From Planctomycetota bacterium (lineage in GTDB: Bacteria; Planctomycetota; Planctomycetia; Pirellulales; UBA1268): a stretch of DNA of 19,361 bases. The notes under the pieces are model-generated. The model saw only the letters and a list, made by a program, of their open reading frames with translations. It was not told where the DNA came from and made no database searches. A program made the translations under genes and the position numbers. Location: assembly GCA_027622795.1 (NCBI GenBank), contig JAQBZA010000012.1:1-19361 (forward strand), written 5' to 3'. Of this stretch, positions 7,091 to 15,842 are shown one piece after another. Each line of letters starts with the position of its first letter. Position 1 is the first letter of the stretch.

Positions 7091-7114
7091 GCAATCGACG
7101 GAACCGTCATGCCG

Positions 7115-7147
7115 AAAAGGCGACCGGCCTCACGATCACCGGTATGC
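7115..7147 (-). terminator. Possible intrinsic terminator of the five-gene operon
   Basis: On the minus strand, GGC-at-ACCGG pairs with CCGGT-c-GCC around an 11-nt loop, and TTTT follows directly (aaaa at 7115-7118 on the plus strand). It begins about 45 nt past the stop of the last operon gene at 7192. The internal mismatch and short T-run make it only moderately convincing. Confidence 0.35.
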
Positions 7148-7191
7148 CCCATCCTCTTCGTATGCGATCGGTGGTGGGGGGAGCGCTCAAA

Positions 7192-8325
7192 TCATTTGCC
7201 CTGTTGATCCACGAGGGGACGGATCCGTGGGATCAGCTTGGCGGCGATCTCGATCATGCCCTGGTCGGTTGGATGCAGGAGGTCGGGGCTGAGCCCGGTG
7301 AAGCTGAGCAGGTCGAGACCGCTGACGAAATGGACGTTCTGATGGTCCGATGCCTCGACGATCGCCGCGAGAGCGTCGCGATACGCCTGGGTACGGGCCT
7401 TGTTACCGTTCCAAAGATCGCCCGTCCCGATCGGAAATAGGCTGATGCAGACGATCGTCGCCGTGGGATGGGTTGTGGCGAGCTTGTCGATGAAGCTTGC
7501 CGCGCGTTCCGTGAACTGCTCGACAGAGAAGCAGCCCGACATATTGACCGATAGTTCGAGCACGGCTAGGTCCCACTTCATGCCCGCCAGATAGTCGGCC
7601 ATGGCCGGTTCGCAGTAGGCGGTACCGCTGGAGCCCATATTGATAAAGTCATGCCCGAGCCCGCGGGCAGTGAGCGCATTCCAGGCTAGGTCGGCTCGGC
7701 TGGCAAAGGCGCCTTGGCTGATCGAGGTGCCATAGCTCAGCATCACCGGCGAATCAAGCTCTTCGGGCTCCGGCGGCCGAACGTTCCCCTCGATACCGGT
7801 AAACTCGACGTCGAGTCCGGTGACCGCCACCCGGCACACCCGGTTGGCAAAGCGACCGGGCGGATATTGTTCCAGCAGACTGAACATCAGCCCGTGGCCG
7901 GTCGGGGTGATCGGCTTGGCCCGATCGCCCGTCGGCAGCCTGGCCTTGCCGGCCAGAATGTCGCCCCAAAACCAGACCACACTACCGCCCTTTTCGTTCC
8001 GCAGGTGGATCTTCACGTTGCCGACGGTTTCGCCATCCTCAAGCACGAAGCGAATTTCGCTGTGAACGGCCACCCGCATTTGCTTGGCCCCGTCTTTCTC
8101 CTTACCGTCCGGGGTTTTGGTGTCGAGTCCGTCGCGCACCACCCTCGGCGCACGATACAGCATCACCCCCGTGCCGTCGGCAGTTGGCTCGGCCCCTCCG
8201 CAATTCCAGAGTTGCACCTTACGTGTGAATTCGGGGAGCGCGTCGGCGGCCCATGCGGCCGTCGAGAAAGGCAGGGCGACGGCACAGATCAAAGCGATAT
8301 TTTTTGTCATCATTAGCTTTCTCAC
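7192..8325 (-). CDS. SGNH/GDSL hydrolase, exported esterase
   Basis: The protein has 377 residues from a GTG at 8325 whose GTGA overlaps the stop of the FAD gene; an ATG at 8313 behind GAGAA is an equally plausible start. A Sec signal peptide (ALICAVALPFSTAAWA) ends near residue 27. Residues about 35-185 form a beta-rich N-terminal domain. The SGNH catalytic domain follows, with block I YGTSISQG (Ser201 as likely nucleophile, with Thr in the usual Asp place), block II INMGSSG (about 228-234), a block III-like LELSVNMSG (Asn261), and block V DLLHPTD with Asp348 and His351. Such enzymes usually remove acetyl or other ester groups from glycans. It is the last gene of the operon. Its C-terminal third has a broken paralogue at 6418-6758 on the other strand. 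Confidence 0.85.
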   Translation of the reverse strand: MRKLMMTKNIALICAVALPFSTAAWAADALPEFTRKVQLWNCGGAEPTADGTGVMLYRAPRVVRDGLDTKTPDGKEKDGAKQMRVAVHSEIRFVLEDGETVGNVKIHLRNEKGGSVVWFWGDILAGKARLPTGDRAKPITPTGHGLMFSLLEQYPPGRFANRVCRVAVTGLDVEFTGIEGNVRPPEPEELDSPVMLSYGTSISQGAFASRADLAWNALTARGLGHDFINMGSSGTAYCEPAMADYLAGMKWDLAVLELSVNMSGCFSVEQFTERAASFIDKLATTHPTATIVCISLFPIGTGDLWNGNKARTQAYRDALAAIVEASDHQNVHFVSGLDLLSFTGLSPDLLHPTDQGMIEIAAKLIPRIRPLVDQQGK

Positions 8326-10298
8326 GAAACGCGGTGCCTGCCCGCTTGCTTCATCAGTTCTTGCAACCCGGCATAATGCTTCTCGCCGACGCCGCGGGGC
8401 GTGGTCTGTTCCCGCACGCAGATCGCCGCCGCTTTGCCTACGATTTCACCCATCATGCCGCAGGTCTTCATCACGCGGACCGGGCCCAACCCGGTCTTTG
8501 TCACGCTGATGTTCCGGCCCGCCATGAAGAGGTTGGTGATGTTACGGCTGTACAGCGTGCGATAGGGTGCCCAGTAGGGCCCGTTGTAGTGGTATTCGGG
8601 GCTCAGGGATGCCTTGGAGATGAACTGCTCGCTTTCCAGATCCTTGCTGAATTCCGGATGCGCGGAATGGAGGTCGATCGGCCACGTGCAGGGATAAGCG
8701 GGGTCCTCGAACGCAGTACCCTTCAGAAAGTCGTCGCCATCGAGGACCACGTCGCCGAGGAGGCGGCGTGATTCTCGCTTGCCGGCGATGAAGGCGGCCC
8801 AGCCGAGACGGTGGTTTGGGTAGAGACCATCGACGTTTTTGAGCGCATCCCAGGCGCCGTACATCGCCCGGAAGTTGAGATCGCGGATGAGTTCGATGTC
8901 TTCGATCGGATTCTTATCGAAGCCGCTCTCCCAAAACCAGTCGCCGAGATTTGCGAGAGGCTCGTGCCGCCGGGCTGGGTGGGCCTGGGCCGTATGCCCT
9001 GCACGGCCCGGAAACGGCTTGTTGGAGAGGTCGATCGCCCAGGGGCACCGCGGGAACGGCTGTGCGGTCTTGCCGACCTGAAAGGCCGTGGTCAGCGCGT
9101 CTTTGTCCTTACATTCGCACTGGAGCACCTCCTGTTCCTGGGACGCGTCGAGCGTGCTCCACAGGTTGCTGCTGCCCATGTTGTTGCCCACGGCGAACTC
9201 GTAATCGGCGCCAGCCTGGTGGCCGATGATCGCGTCTCCCGTGCAGTCGGCGAACAGCCGGCCCCGGAGCCGCACGCGGCGGCCGGTGACGATCGACTGT
9301 GCCACCACGGCGATGATCGCGTTGTTGGCCGTCTCGGTGGCGATCGCACGATGACCGAGAAACGGAGTGATGCGGGGTTCCTTCTCAACGACGGTGAGCT
9401 TTCGGGCGTCATCGAAGTTCGCCGCCGCAGAGCCATTCATGGAGCCGCGCTCGGGAATATCGGGGAGGAGTTCTTCGACGATTTCCCCGAGATGGGGGAA
9501 CGGATCTTGACGCGTCCGGCCCACGGGCCAGACCCGCACCTCGGAGCTGCCGTTGCCGCCGAGCACTGGCCGGTCCTGCACGAGGGCCACGGTGAGACCT
9601 TGGCGGGCGGCGGAGATCGCGGCACATGTGCCGGCCAGGCCGCCGCCGACCACCACCAAATCGAACTCGCCGCCGTCATCAGGCTGGTCTGGCAACCCGA
9701 GCAGCCGCCGGCGAAACATCGTCAGGGCGGCAACGTCGTTGGTCGGCTTGAATTCCGTATCTTTGCAGAAAAGAATCGCCTCACAGCGGCCTTCGAAGCC
9801 AGTCAGATCGTGAAGCGTGAGGTTTGCCCTCTCGCCCACCACAACGGTGCCGCCGTCTTGCCAGTGCCACGCTGCACCCTCGGTGCCAAAGGTGATGGCG
9901 AGCGGCTTCCCATCGATGAGAAGCTGGAATTTCCCAGGCGCGCCCGGCGCGTTCCACGGAGCCACCCAATCTCGTGTCCGGACCCACACCCGATAAGTGC
10001 CTGCGGAGGGAAAGGCGACATCCGTGACGGCGTCGGCCACGGGAATCCCCAAACCGTGCGCCAAGAGGTAGGGAGACCCCATCTGATCCATGGACTGTTG
10101 GTCTAACTCCCACCCACCGCGATGAGTGAAGCCCTCGGCTTCCACGAATAGGAACTCGCTGGAAGAGGTGGTCCCGTTGTCGAAGCTGGCGAGCCCGCTT
10201 CTCATCGCTAACAGACTCAACGCCGTAGCGGAGGCTGTTCCGATGAACTGCCGGCGGGAAACGTCACGGAAATCGACAGGCGGATCAGGCGTGCTCAT
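8322..10298 (-). CDS. Tat-exported FAD-dependent oxidoreductase with N-terminal carbohydrate-binding-like domain
   Basis: The 658-residue protein starts at ATG 10298 behind GGGAG (8 nt spacing), overlapping the stop of the CBM9-like gene by 4 bp. A twin-arginine signal, SRRQFIGTA, lies at 14-22. Residues about 48-180 form a beta-sandwich-like region (FVEAEGF, GTYRVWVRTRDWVAPW, FQLLIDGKPL) resembling sugar-binding modules. The FAD_oxidored-type domain starts near 212 with the Rossmann motif VVVGGGLAGTCAAISAARQG (215-234), continues with GGNGSSEVRVW (247-257) and DCTGDAIIGHQAGADYE (351-367), and ends with NLFMAGRNIS...GPVRVMKTCG near the C-terminus. The family oxidises alcohol or sugar groups using FAD; the substrate here is unknown. 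Its place between a CBM9-like protein and an esterase suggests a glycan substrate. Confidence 0.88.
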   Translation of the reverse strand: MSTPDPPVDFRDVSRRQFIGTASATALSLLAMRSGLASFDNGTTSSSEFLFVEAEGFTHRGGWELDQQSMDQMGSPYLLAHGLGIPVADAVTDVAFPSAGTYRVWVRTRDWVAPWNAPGAPGKFQLLIDGKPLAITFGTEGAAWHWQDGGTVVVGERANLTLHDLTGFEGRCEAILFCKDTEFKPTNDVAALTMFRRRLLGLPDQPDDGGEFDLVVVGGGLAGTCAAISAARQGLTVALVQDRPVLGGNGSSEVRVWPVGRTRQDPFPHLGEIVEELLPDIPERGSMNGSAAANFDDARKLTVVEKEPRITPFLGHRAIATETANNAIIAVVAQSIVTGRRVRLRGRLFADCTGDAIIGHQAGADYEFAVGNNMGSSNLWSTLDASQEQEVLQCECKDKDALTTAFQVGKTAQPFPRCPWAIDLSNKPFPGRAGHTAQAHPARRHEPLANLGDWFWESGFDKNPIEDIELIRDLNFRAMYGAWDALKNVDGLYPNHRLGWAAFIAGKRESRRLLGDVVLDGDDFLKGTAFEDPAYPCTWPIDLHSAHPEFSKDLESEQFISKASLSPEYHYNGPYWAPYRTLYSRNITNLFMAGRNISVTKTGLGPVRVMKTCGMMGEIVGKAAAICVREQTTPRGVGEKHYAGLQELMKQAGRHRVS

Positions 10299-11176
10299 GA
10301 ATCAAGCTCCCAAATGATCGACTTGCGACGAAGGTAGAACCCGAACGATAGCCCGGCCAATGGCACTTCCACCAGCGTTTCCCGACTGATGCGCGGCTCG
10401 TGAGCGGGTTGCTCCCGCCTCCCGAGGCTGTCTACAAGGGGCGGATTGGTCGGAACGATCCCATGATCGACGCCAGCGGTGAGCTTCCCGATGGCACAGC
10501 GATCAACAGGGTGGAAGGCCTTCAGGCAGCCCTCCTCGCCAGCCCTGGGGATCGCCACCTCCATCTCCCACTCGTTGGCGGCCGCGATCCGGCTTTTCGA
10601 CGCCCAGCCGGAGTCATACCTGTAAACCCTTGATTTCGCATGGCTATACGGAAAATGCCGACCCACTCGTCGCTCCCCGATCGGTGTCTCGAGCCAGCCG
10701 TCGAGGTGCGCACCGGTAACGGTGCCGATGTATTGAATCGTGCCGTTTTTCAGGTCGCTCTGCGGATCGCTCGCTCCCATCGAGATGCAGATTTCATAGG
10801 CATCATCGCGAATAACATCATCCTGGTCGTTGCCGAGCCCCTTGAGCACCTGAAGTGGCCGCTCACCTGCGCGCGGCGGGCTCCGCATGGCGACGTCGAG
10901 GTTGTCTTCATCCCACATCACCCAGAAGCGACTTTGGCGACCGCTGATCTTCCGGGCGTTGACATCAAAGGTCGTTGTCTGGAGCGCTTGCTGGCTGAAA
11001 CCACCCTGCCACTCGGCGTCATCCACGACGCCGTCGATGGTCGGTTTGCCGTGGGCGTAGGGAATGGCTGCGACCGGTTGCTGGTACGGCTTTTCGGTTG
11101 CCGATGCCGAAGCAACCATCACAAAAGTGCCGAGAGCGGCGATGGTGGGCCGCAAAACCCGCGATGCACTCGTCAT
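10295..11176 (-). CDS. Exported CBM9/DOMON-like carbohydrate-binding protein
   Basis: ATG 11176 is preferred because GAGGA lies 8-9 nt before it; a GTG at 11209 in the same frame would add 11 residues and overlap the DUF1552 stop. The product has 293 residues. A signal peptide (LRPTIAALGTFVMVASASA) is followed by VAAIPYAHGKPTIDGVVDDAEW at about residues 35-56, the usual opening of CBM9-like/DOMON-like domains, in which the IDG..D..W motif is conserved. Then come FWVMWDEDNLDVAM, DDAYEICISM and ANEWEMEVAIP, matching the remaining strands. The end after VPLAGLSFG (FYLRRKSIIWELDS) is unusual: it covers the ribosome site of the next gene, and another copy of this C-terminus (15951-15983) ends VSLAGLSFGQ. 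Likely a glycan-binding or cytochrome-associated accessory protein. Three partial relatives lie nearby. Confidence 0.75.
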   Translation of the reverse strand: MTSASRVLRPTIAALGTFVMVASASATEKPYQQPVAAIPYAHGKPTIDGVVDDAEWQGGFSQQALQTTTFDVNARKISGRQSRFWVMWDEDNLDVAMRSPPRAGERPLQVLKGLGNDQDDVIRDDAYEICISMGASDPQSDLKNGTIQYIGTVTGAHLDGWLETPIGERRVGRHFPYSHAKSRVYRYDSGWASKSRIAAANEWEMEVAIPRAGEEGCLKAFHPVDRCAIGKLTAGVDHGIVPTNPPLVDSLGRREQPAHEPRISRETLVEVPLAGLSFGFYLRRKSIIWELDS

Positions 11177-11205
11177 TCTCACGTTCCTCGATGTTTTGCT
11201 GCGGC

Positions 11206-12483
11206 TCACACGAGGCCGTCGATCGTGCCGCTGCCTGATCCGAAGGCGTCGGTCTCCATGCCAAACCGCTGCAGCATCGATACAAACAGTTTCCCGAGCG
11301 GCGTGTTGTTTTTCGGATCACCGGCCACGTGACGCCCGTGCTTCCAGCCGCCACCGGCAAGCAGGATGGGCAGGTTGTGGGTGCCGTGCCACGAGGCGTC
11401 GCCAAGGTTGCTTCCTACGAGAACCTGCGTGTTATCGAGCAGACTGCCGTCACCTTCCCGCGTGGTGGCGAGGTCGGTGAGAAAGCCCTTCAGCGCCTGG
11501 AGTTCGGCTTTTTCAATCAGCTTGAGTTGCTCGATCTTCTTGGGATCGTTGCCATGGTGGCTGATGCCATGGTGGCCCTCGGTCACACCATCGATCGGCG
11601 GACGGGAGTCTTGGCCGCGAATGGCCAGCGAAATGACCCGCGTCGAGTCGGTCTGCAAAGCGAGTTTGATGATGTTCAACATCAGTTTCGAGCGGCCGAC
11701 CGTGTCGCTGCGATCACCGGAATCGGTCGGTGGCGTGGCATCGATCACAGGCTTCGGCCGCACCGCCCACTCTTCGTCGAGTTGGACCTGCTTTTCGAGT
11801 TCGCGGACAGCCTCGGTGTAGTCGGCCAACTGCTGACGGTCGCGAGTGGAGAGTTTTTGGCTCAGGTCGCCAAATCGTCCTTCCATCTTGTCGAGCACAC
11901 TGCGGCCCCGCCGCAGGCGATGCACCTCCGCCTCGACCTGCTTTGGTGTGCCACTCACAAACATCTTCACGAAGGCCGCATTCGGTGAGTAGAGCGGGGG
12001 TACCGAGGCACCGGTGGAGGTGTAGGTCAGGCCGCCACCGCCTCCCCCGTCTCCGGTGGAGAGGCTCATCATGGGGAACCGGGTCGCCCCTGCCACGTGT
12101 TGGGCCGCAAGAAAATCGAGCGAAACGCTATTGCGAAAGCCCGGCGAAGTAGGCCGTTTGGCGCTCGTGAGAAAGCAGGCTTCGGAGGCGTGATCGCCGC
12201 CGATGTCCGGATGCGAGATACCGGAAAAGACAGTGAACTTGCTCCGCAGATCGTCGAGGATTTCGAGATACTCACTGGGCCGGTAGTTCTCGCCGGGATC
12301 GACCGGGAAAAAGGATGGCGCGTAGAAGCCGAAATTGTTACAGATGGCGACCAATCGCCGTGGAGGGCCACTTGCGGCGGCCGCGCCGGCGAGACTCTCC
12401 AGCCACGGCAATGCCAGCAGGCTCGAGCCGAGGCGAAGAAACTGTCGGCGAGACGATGCACCGGCGATGAGGCGTCGAGACAT
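11206..12483 (-). CDS. DUF1552 family Tat-exported protein
   Basis: The 425-residue protein starts at ATG 12483 behind GAGGA (8 nt spacing), 26 bp after the stop of the DUF1592-type gene. A twin-arginine signal, SRRQFLRLGSSLLALPWLES, occupies residues 11-30. The body matches DUF1552: RLVAICNNFGFYAP, the PGENYRPSEYLEIL region, FSGISHPDIGGDHASEACF, SLDFLAAQHV, RSVLDKMEG, LADYTEAVRELEKQV, HHGISHHG and LLDNTQVLVGSNLGDASWHG, then NLPILLAGGG. DUF1552 proteins are almost always encoded beside DUF1592-type c-haem proteins in Planctomycetes and relatives, and resemble the alkaline-phosphatase-like DUF1501 group. Their reaction is not known. The several His and Asp residues suggest metal binding (inference). 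Confidence 0.9.
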   Translation of the reverse strand: MSRRLIAGASSRRQFLRLGSSLLALPWLESLAGAAAASGPPRRLVAICNNFGFYAPSFFPVDPGENYRPSEYLEILDDLRSKFTVFSGISHPDIGGDHASEACFLTSAKRPTSPGFRNSVSLDFLAAQHVAGATRFPMMSLSTGDGGGGGGLTYTSTGASVPPLYSPNAAFVKMFVSGTPKQVEAEVHRLRRGRSVLDKMEGRFGDLSQKLSTRDRQQLADYTEAVRELEKQVQLDEEWAVRPKPVIDATPPTDSGDRSDTVGRSKLMLNIIKLALQTDSTRVISLAIRGQDSRPPIDGVTEGHHGISHHGNDPKKIEQLKLIEKAELQALKGFLTDLATTREGDGSLLDNTQVLVGSNLGDASWHGTHNLPILLAGGGWKHGRHVAGDPKNNTPLGKLFVSMLQRFGMETDAFGSGSGTIDGLV

Positions 12484-12509
12484 GGCGAAAATCCTCGTGG
12501 GTCAGGAGT

Positions 12510-15500
12510 TCATTTGTTGCGGAACAGGTCACTCTGAATGACGGCGTGGATGAGGGAGCGGACGCCGTGGGCATGTGGCTTGGCTTGCTTGGCGATCGCC
12601 TCGAGAGCAACGGTATCGACACCGTGAGGACGAGCGCCGGTGGCATACGTGACCAAATGGCTGCCCAGGCCATAGGCAAGCTGGTCAGGGTTGGCGGCAA
12701 GGCGTTCGCGGAGTTCCGCGATGCCGGCAAACTCCCGGCCGTCGGGCAATGAGCCGTTCGACTCCACCGGCAGATGATTCCGCCAAGTGGAGCGGTGCTT
12801 GTTCCACCCCTTCGGTCGATTCTGAACCGCAATCAAGCCGGCCATATCGAGCCGCGGCACCGACGTGAGCGAGGCATTTTCCACCGTCGATGCCGGGTTT
12901 GCCGGCGACGCCGGCTTGGGGTCGGCCACCAGCGTGATTTTCACGCTGTCTTCCGCGTAGTCGACTGTGGCGATGCTGTCGCTCTGTGAAGAGAACTTTC
13001 CGGTGATCGGTTTGCCACCCGGAAGCCGCTTGAAGACGGTGAAGGTGCGGCCGCCAATCTTCGCTCCCCGGGGAAATTCGACCTCGAGCCGGCCGCCGAG
13101 TTCGATCGACCCGTTTCCACCGCCACCGCCACGGACGCGGATGAGCGGTTCGTGTGTTTTTTCCGTGAGCACGATCCGCACGACGGCGGCTTCGCCGAGG
13201 CGAAACGACTGTTGAAACTCGACGCGGCCTTCACCGGATGCGGCCAGCACGGCAGGCTGGGCGTCCACGCCGATCCGCGTATCTCCGAGCACGCGGAAGG
13301 TGCCACCCTGGAGCGTGAGTTCTCCGCCCCCGACAAGCAGATTGCCTCCGATCTCAACCAGTCCGTCACAATGCAGCCAGCGGCCGCCGGGGCCCACCAC
13401 GGCCTGGCGGTATTGCGGGCGAAATCCGCGCGAAAACTGGAAATCGGCGGCGGACTCAAACTGCGTCACCGAACCCGGCGTGAGATTGCCGATCACGATT
13501 CCATCCAAGGCGGCCGCCGCGTTTCGCGGCCTGTCGTGAAGGGCGGCCTCGGCGTACAGAGGCTTGTCGTAGACGATCGTCCCGCTCTCCGCGCCCACGA
13601 TGGCCACCTGGTCAAGCGGGCCGGGCACGTTGCCACCGGTCCAGTCGGTGCTGACCGCACCGACTGACGCCCCCCACGATCCGTTGGCGGGCCCCTTCCA
13701 GGTCACCGTCTCGGCGGTGGTGGTTCGGTAAAACTCGCGAAACATGCCTGCCGGATCAAAACTTTCCAGTGCGTAGCCGTATCCATCAAACTTCGCATGA
13801 CAGGCCGCACATGAGCCGTTGCCGGCATGGAGGGAAAGTTTCTCCTTCAGCGTGGTGGCGGCGCTGATGTCGATCGAGAGTGGTTCGATGTTGGGGGGCG
13901 GTGGGGGGATATGCACGCCCAACAGCCGCTCCGCCACGAAGACACCCCGCTTGACGGGCGAGGTGTTGGTGCCGTTGGCCGTGACCTTCATCACGGCCGG
14001 CTGCGTCCAGAGGCCGCCAAACGGTGAACTGGCGGGCAGCTTTCCTTCGCGTAGTTCGCTCCCCTCGAGTGCAGGCAGGCCATAATGACGAGCGAGTACA
14101 CTGTTGGCGAGCACGCGCTGCGAGTCGACGAGTTCCGTTACGCTCGCGTCTTCATCCACGAGGCGCTTCAGAAAGGCCTCCGTCTCCGCCACGCTCGACC
14201 ACTTCAGGAGGTCGTTTTCGGGGGCGTGGTATTCAGGAAACAGCCGCCGGTCGGGGGTCGTGTCGTCGATCGCGTCGAGCCGCAGCCACTGGGCGGCGAA
14301 GTTCTTATAGAACCGCTTCGCCTTCGGGTCGGCAAGCATGCGGTCGGTCTGCTCGCGAAGCACGAGCGGATCGCTGAGTCTCCTCTTCCGGGCGACTTCG
14401 AGGAGCTGCTCGTCGGGCGTCGAGTTCCACAAAAAATACGAGAGCCGTGAGGCGATGGCGAAATCGGTGAGTGGCCCCGGCTCTTCGATGATGCAAAAGA
14501 AGTCGGGAGCCGAGAGCAGGCCCCGCACCATGTCCAGGACGATATCTCTCGCCCTGCGGCCGGCATCGATGTCAGCCTTCACGAGCGCCATGACGGCGTT
14601 GATTTCTTGCGTCGAAGGATCGCGGCGATAGAGCCGCGGCATCATCCGGTGGACGGTCTTCTTCATGATCGCGAGAAACTCCTCGGGTTTCACCGACCGC
14701 AGGTGTGCGACCGGCTTTGGCTGCCCGATCTCGGCACAGAGCGCCGGCGGGAAATCAGCCGTCAGCCACTGGTCGCCGACCGAGGGACTGTTGAGCGGCT
14801 CGGCTTCGATCCATTGCAGTGCGAGCCCCGGCTTGTCTTTGCCGAACTGGCTGGCGAGGTGGTTTTTGGGCACGGGTTCCCCAAGGCCGAGCGGCACCAG
14901 TCGAATTCCGTCCGCGACCGGCGCCAGCTCGTTGAGCGTTCGGTCGGAGAGATACACGTCGGTTTCGAGAACGGATGGCTTTCCCGGCGGGGCATCGAGG
15001 ACACCACGAAGCTCGACCAGCTGCGGGTAGGCACTGATGTGGCCGGCGTAAATACCAAAGGGGAGGGGTCGATCGGTCTGGTAGCCGTAGGCCGAGATTC
15101 GGAGGCGATACATTCCGGGCCGGCCGGCACGAAATCGGAAGCCTCCCATCCCCGAGAGCGTGGAATTGAAGAAGACGTGGGTGCCATCCTTCAGGTCGAG
15201 CGAGTGCCCGGCAGATTGTTCGCTCGGGAGTGACTCGTAGCGTTTGACATCGCCAGAGCCCTTGCGGGGGGGCCGCAGCAGGTGATCCACGATCTTGTCG
15301 GTCATCCGCATGATCCCGTCGATGCTCGCGGCCGACAGCGGAAGGGCCTTGGCTACCTTCTGGTAGCCATCCACCCGGCCATCCTCAGGAAGGTCGACCG
15401 ACACTGGCGGGCGAAACCCGAAGAGGTCGAACACGGTATCAGCATATTCGGTGCGGGAAAGCCGCCGCACCTGGGCCCGGCCCACGGAAAGCTGGTGCTG

Positions 15501-15842
15501 CTTCTGAAGCGTGGCGAGATCGCCGCGGATCCATTTGGAAACGAGGGCCCGCTCACTGGCGGAGGGCTGCTCCTCGTCTTCAGGGGGCATCCGTCCAGAC
15601 TCGATTTCACGGAGCGCACGGAACCACGTATCGCCCTCGGTGGACACGAGTCGGTCATCCGCCCACGTGCCATCGAGTTTCACGCCAGCCTCGGGCTCGT
15701 CGCCACCATGGCAGCCAGCACATCGTGTCTCGACTACTTTGACGACGTCGCCAGGCACACCGGCGGCCGCAGGTGGCACGACAGCGAAATACGCCAGACC
15801 AAATACCGATGCCAAAGGGAATCGGATCTTCAAGCCGCCCAT
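12510..15842 (-). CDS. PSCyt1/DUF1592-family c-type haem protein with an inserted beta-rich domain
   Basis: ATG 15842 is chosen because a perfect AGGAGG lies 6 nt upstream; a GTG at 15872 would sit upstream of it. The product has 1110 residues. A signal peptide covers about 1-27. The PSCyt1 domain has the haem motif CAGCH at 41-45 and the distal EIESGRMPPED. DUF1587-like (RRLSRTEYADTVFDLFGF, 126-143), an FRFRAGRPGMYRLRI segment (235-249, probably sugar-binding-like), DUF1592 (about 440-580) and DUF1588 with a second haem-like CAACH (678-682) and FDPAGMFREFY follow. The C-terminal DUF1585 (about 1025-1100, LPDGREFAGIAELRERLA) is also present. Between DUF1588 and DUF1585 lies an extra beta-rich region (about 715-975) absent from the usual layout. 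The family is thought to transfer electrons from periplasmic oxidation. First gene of the operon. Confidence 0.88.
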   Translation of the reverse strand: MGGLKIRFPLASVFGLAYFAVVPPAAAGVPGDVVKVVETRCAGCHGGDEPEAGVKLDGTWADDRLVSTEGDTWFRALREIESGRMPPEDEEQPSASERALVSKWIRGDLATLQKQHQLSVGRAQVRRLSRTEYADTVFDLFGFRPPVSVDLPEDGRVDGYQKVAKALPLSAASIDGIMRMTDKIVDHLLRPPRKGSGDVKRYESLPSEQSAGHSLDLKDGTHVFFNSTLSGMGGFRFRAGRPGMYRLRISAYGYQTDRPLPFGIYAGHISAYPQLVELRGVLDAPPGKPSVLETDVYLSDRTLNELAPVADGIRLVPLGLGEPVPKNHLASQFGKDKPGLALQWIEAEPLNSPSVGDQWLTADFPPALCAEIGQPKPVAHLRSVKPEEFLAIMKKTVHRMMPRLYRRDPSTQEINAVMALVKADIDAGRRARDIVLDMVRGLLSAPDFFCIIEEPGPLTDFAIASRLSYFLWNSTPDEQLLEVARKRRLSDPLVLREQTDRMLADPKAKRFYKNFAAQWLRLDAIDDTTPDRRLFPEYHAPENDLLKWSSVAETEAFLKRLVDEDASVTELVDSQRVLANSVLARHYGLPALEGSELREGKLPASSPFGGLWTQPAVMKVTANGTNTSPVKRGVFVAERLLGVHIPPPPPNIEPLSIDISAATTLKEKLSLHAGNGSCAACHAKFDGYGYALESFDPAGMFREFYRTTTAETVTWKGPANGSWGASVGAVSTDWTGGNVPGPLDQVAIVGAESGTIVYDKPLYAEAALHDRPRNAAAALDGIVIGNLTPGSVTQFESAADFQFSRGFRPQYRQAVVGPGGRWLHCDGLVEIGGNLLVGGGELTLQGGTFRVLGDTRIGVDAQPAVLAASGEGRVEFQQSFRLGEAAVVRIVLTEKTHEPLIRVRGGGGGNGSIELGGRLEVEFPRGAKIGGRTFTVFKRLPGGKPITGKFSSQSDSIATVDYAEDSVKITLVADPKPASPANPASTVENASLTSVPRLDMAGLIAVQNRPKGWNKHRSTWRNHLPVESNGSLPDGREFAGIAELRERLAANPDQLAYGLGSHLVTYATGARPHGVDTVALEAIAKQAKPHAHGVRSLIHAVIQSDLFRNK
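13515..13700 (-). other. Start of the inserted domain: W-G motif region within the DUF1592-type protein
   Basis: This part encodes roughly VTWKGPANGSWGASVGAVST, then DWTGGNVPGPLDQVAIVG. The W..G...W...W.GG.VP..D.A.I pattern opens many autotransporter-like or PEP-CTERM beta-helix passenger domains in Planctomycetes. It continues to about 12900 with repeated short strands such as VEIGGNLLVGGGELTLQGGT and RVEFQQSF. It marks the left boundary of the insertion after DUF1588. Confidence 0.55.

Noticed and set aside
8811..10106. A 431-codon open frame on the plus strand opposite the FAD oxidoreductase
   Set aside because: The minus-strand frame has clear Rossmann and family motifs; the plus frame is a codon-bias shadow.
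12097..12537. Plus-strand open frames within the DUF1552 and DUF1592-type genes
   Set aside because: They lie antisense to well-supported genes and lack ribosome sites or domain features.
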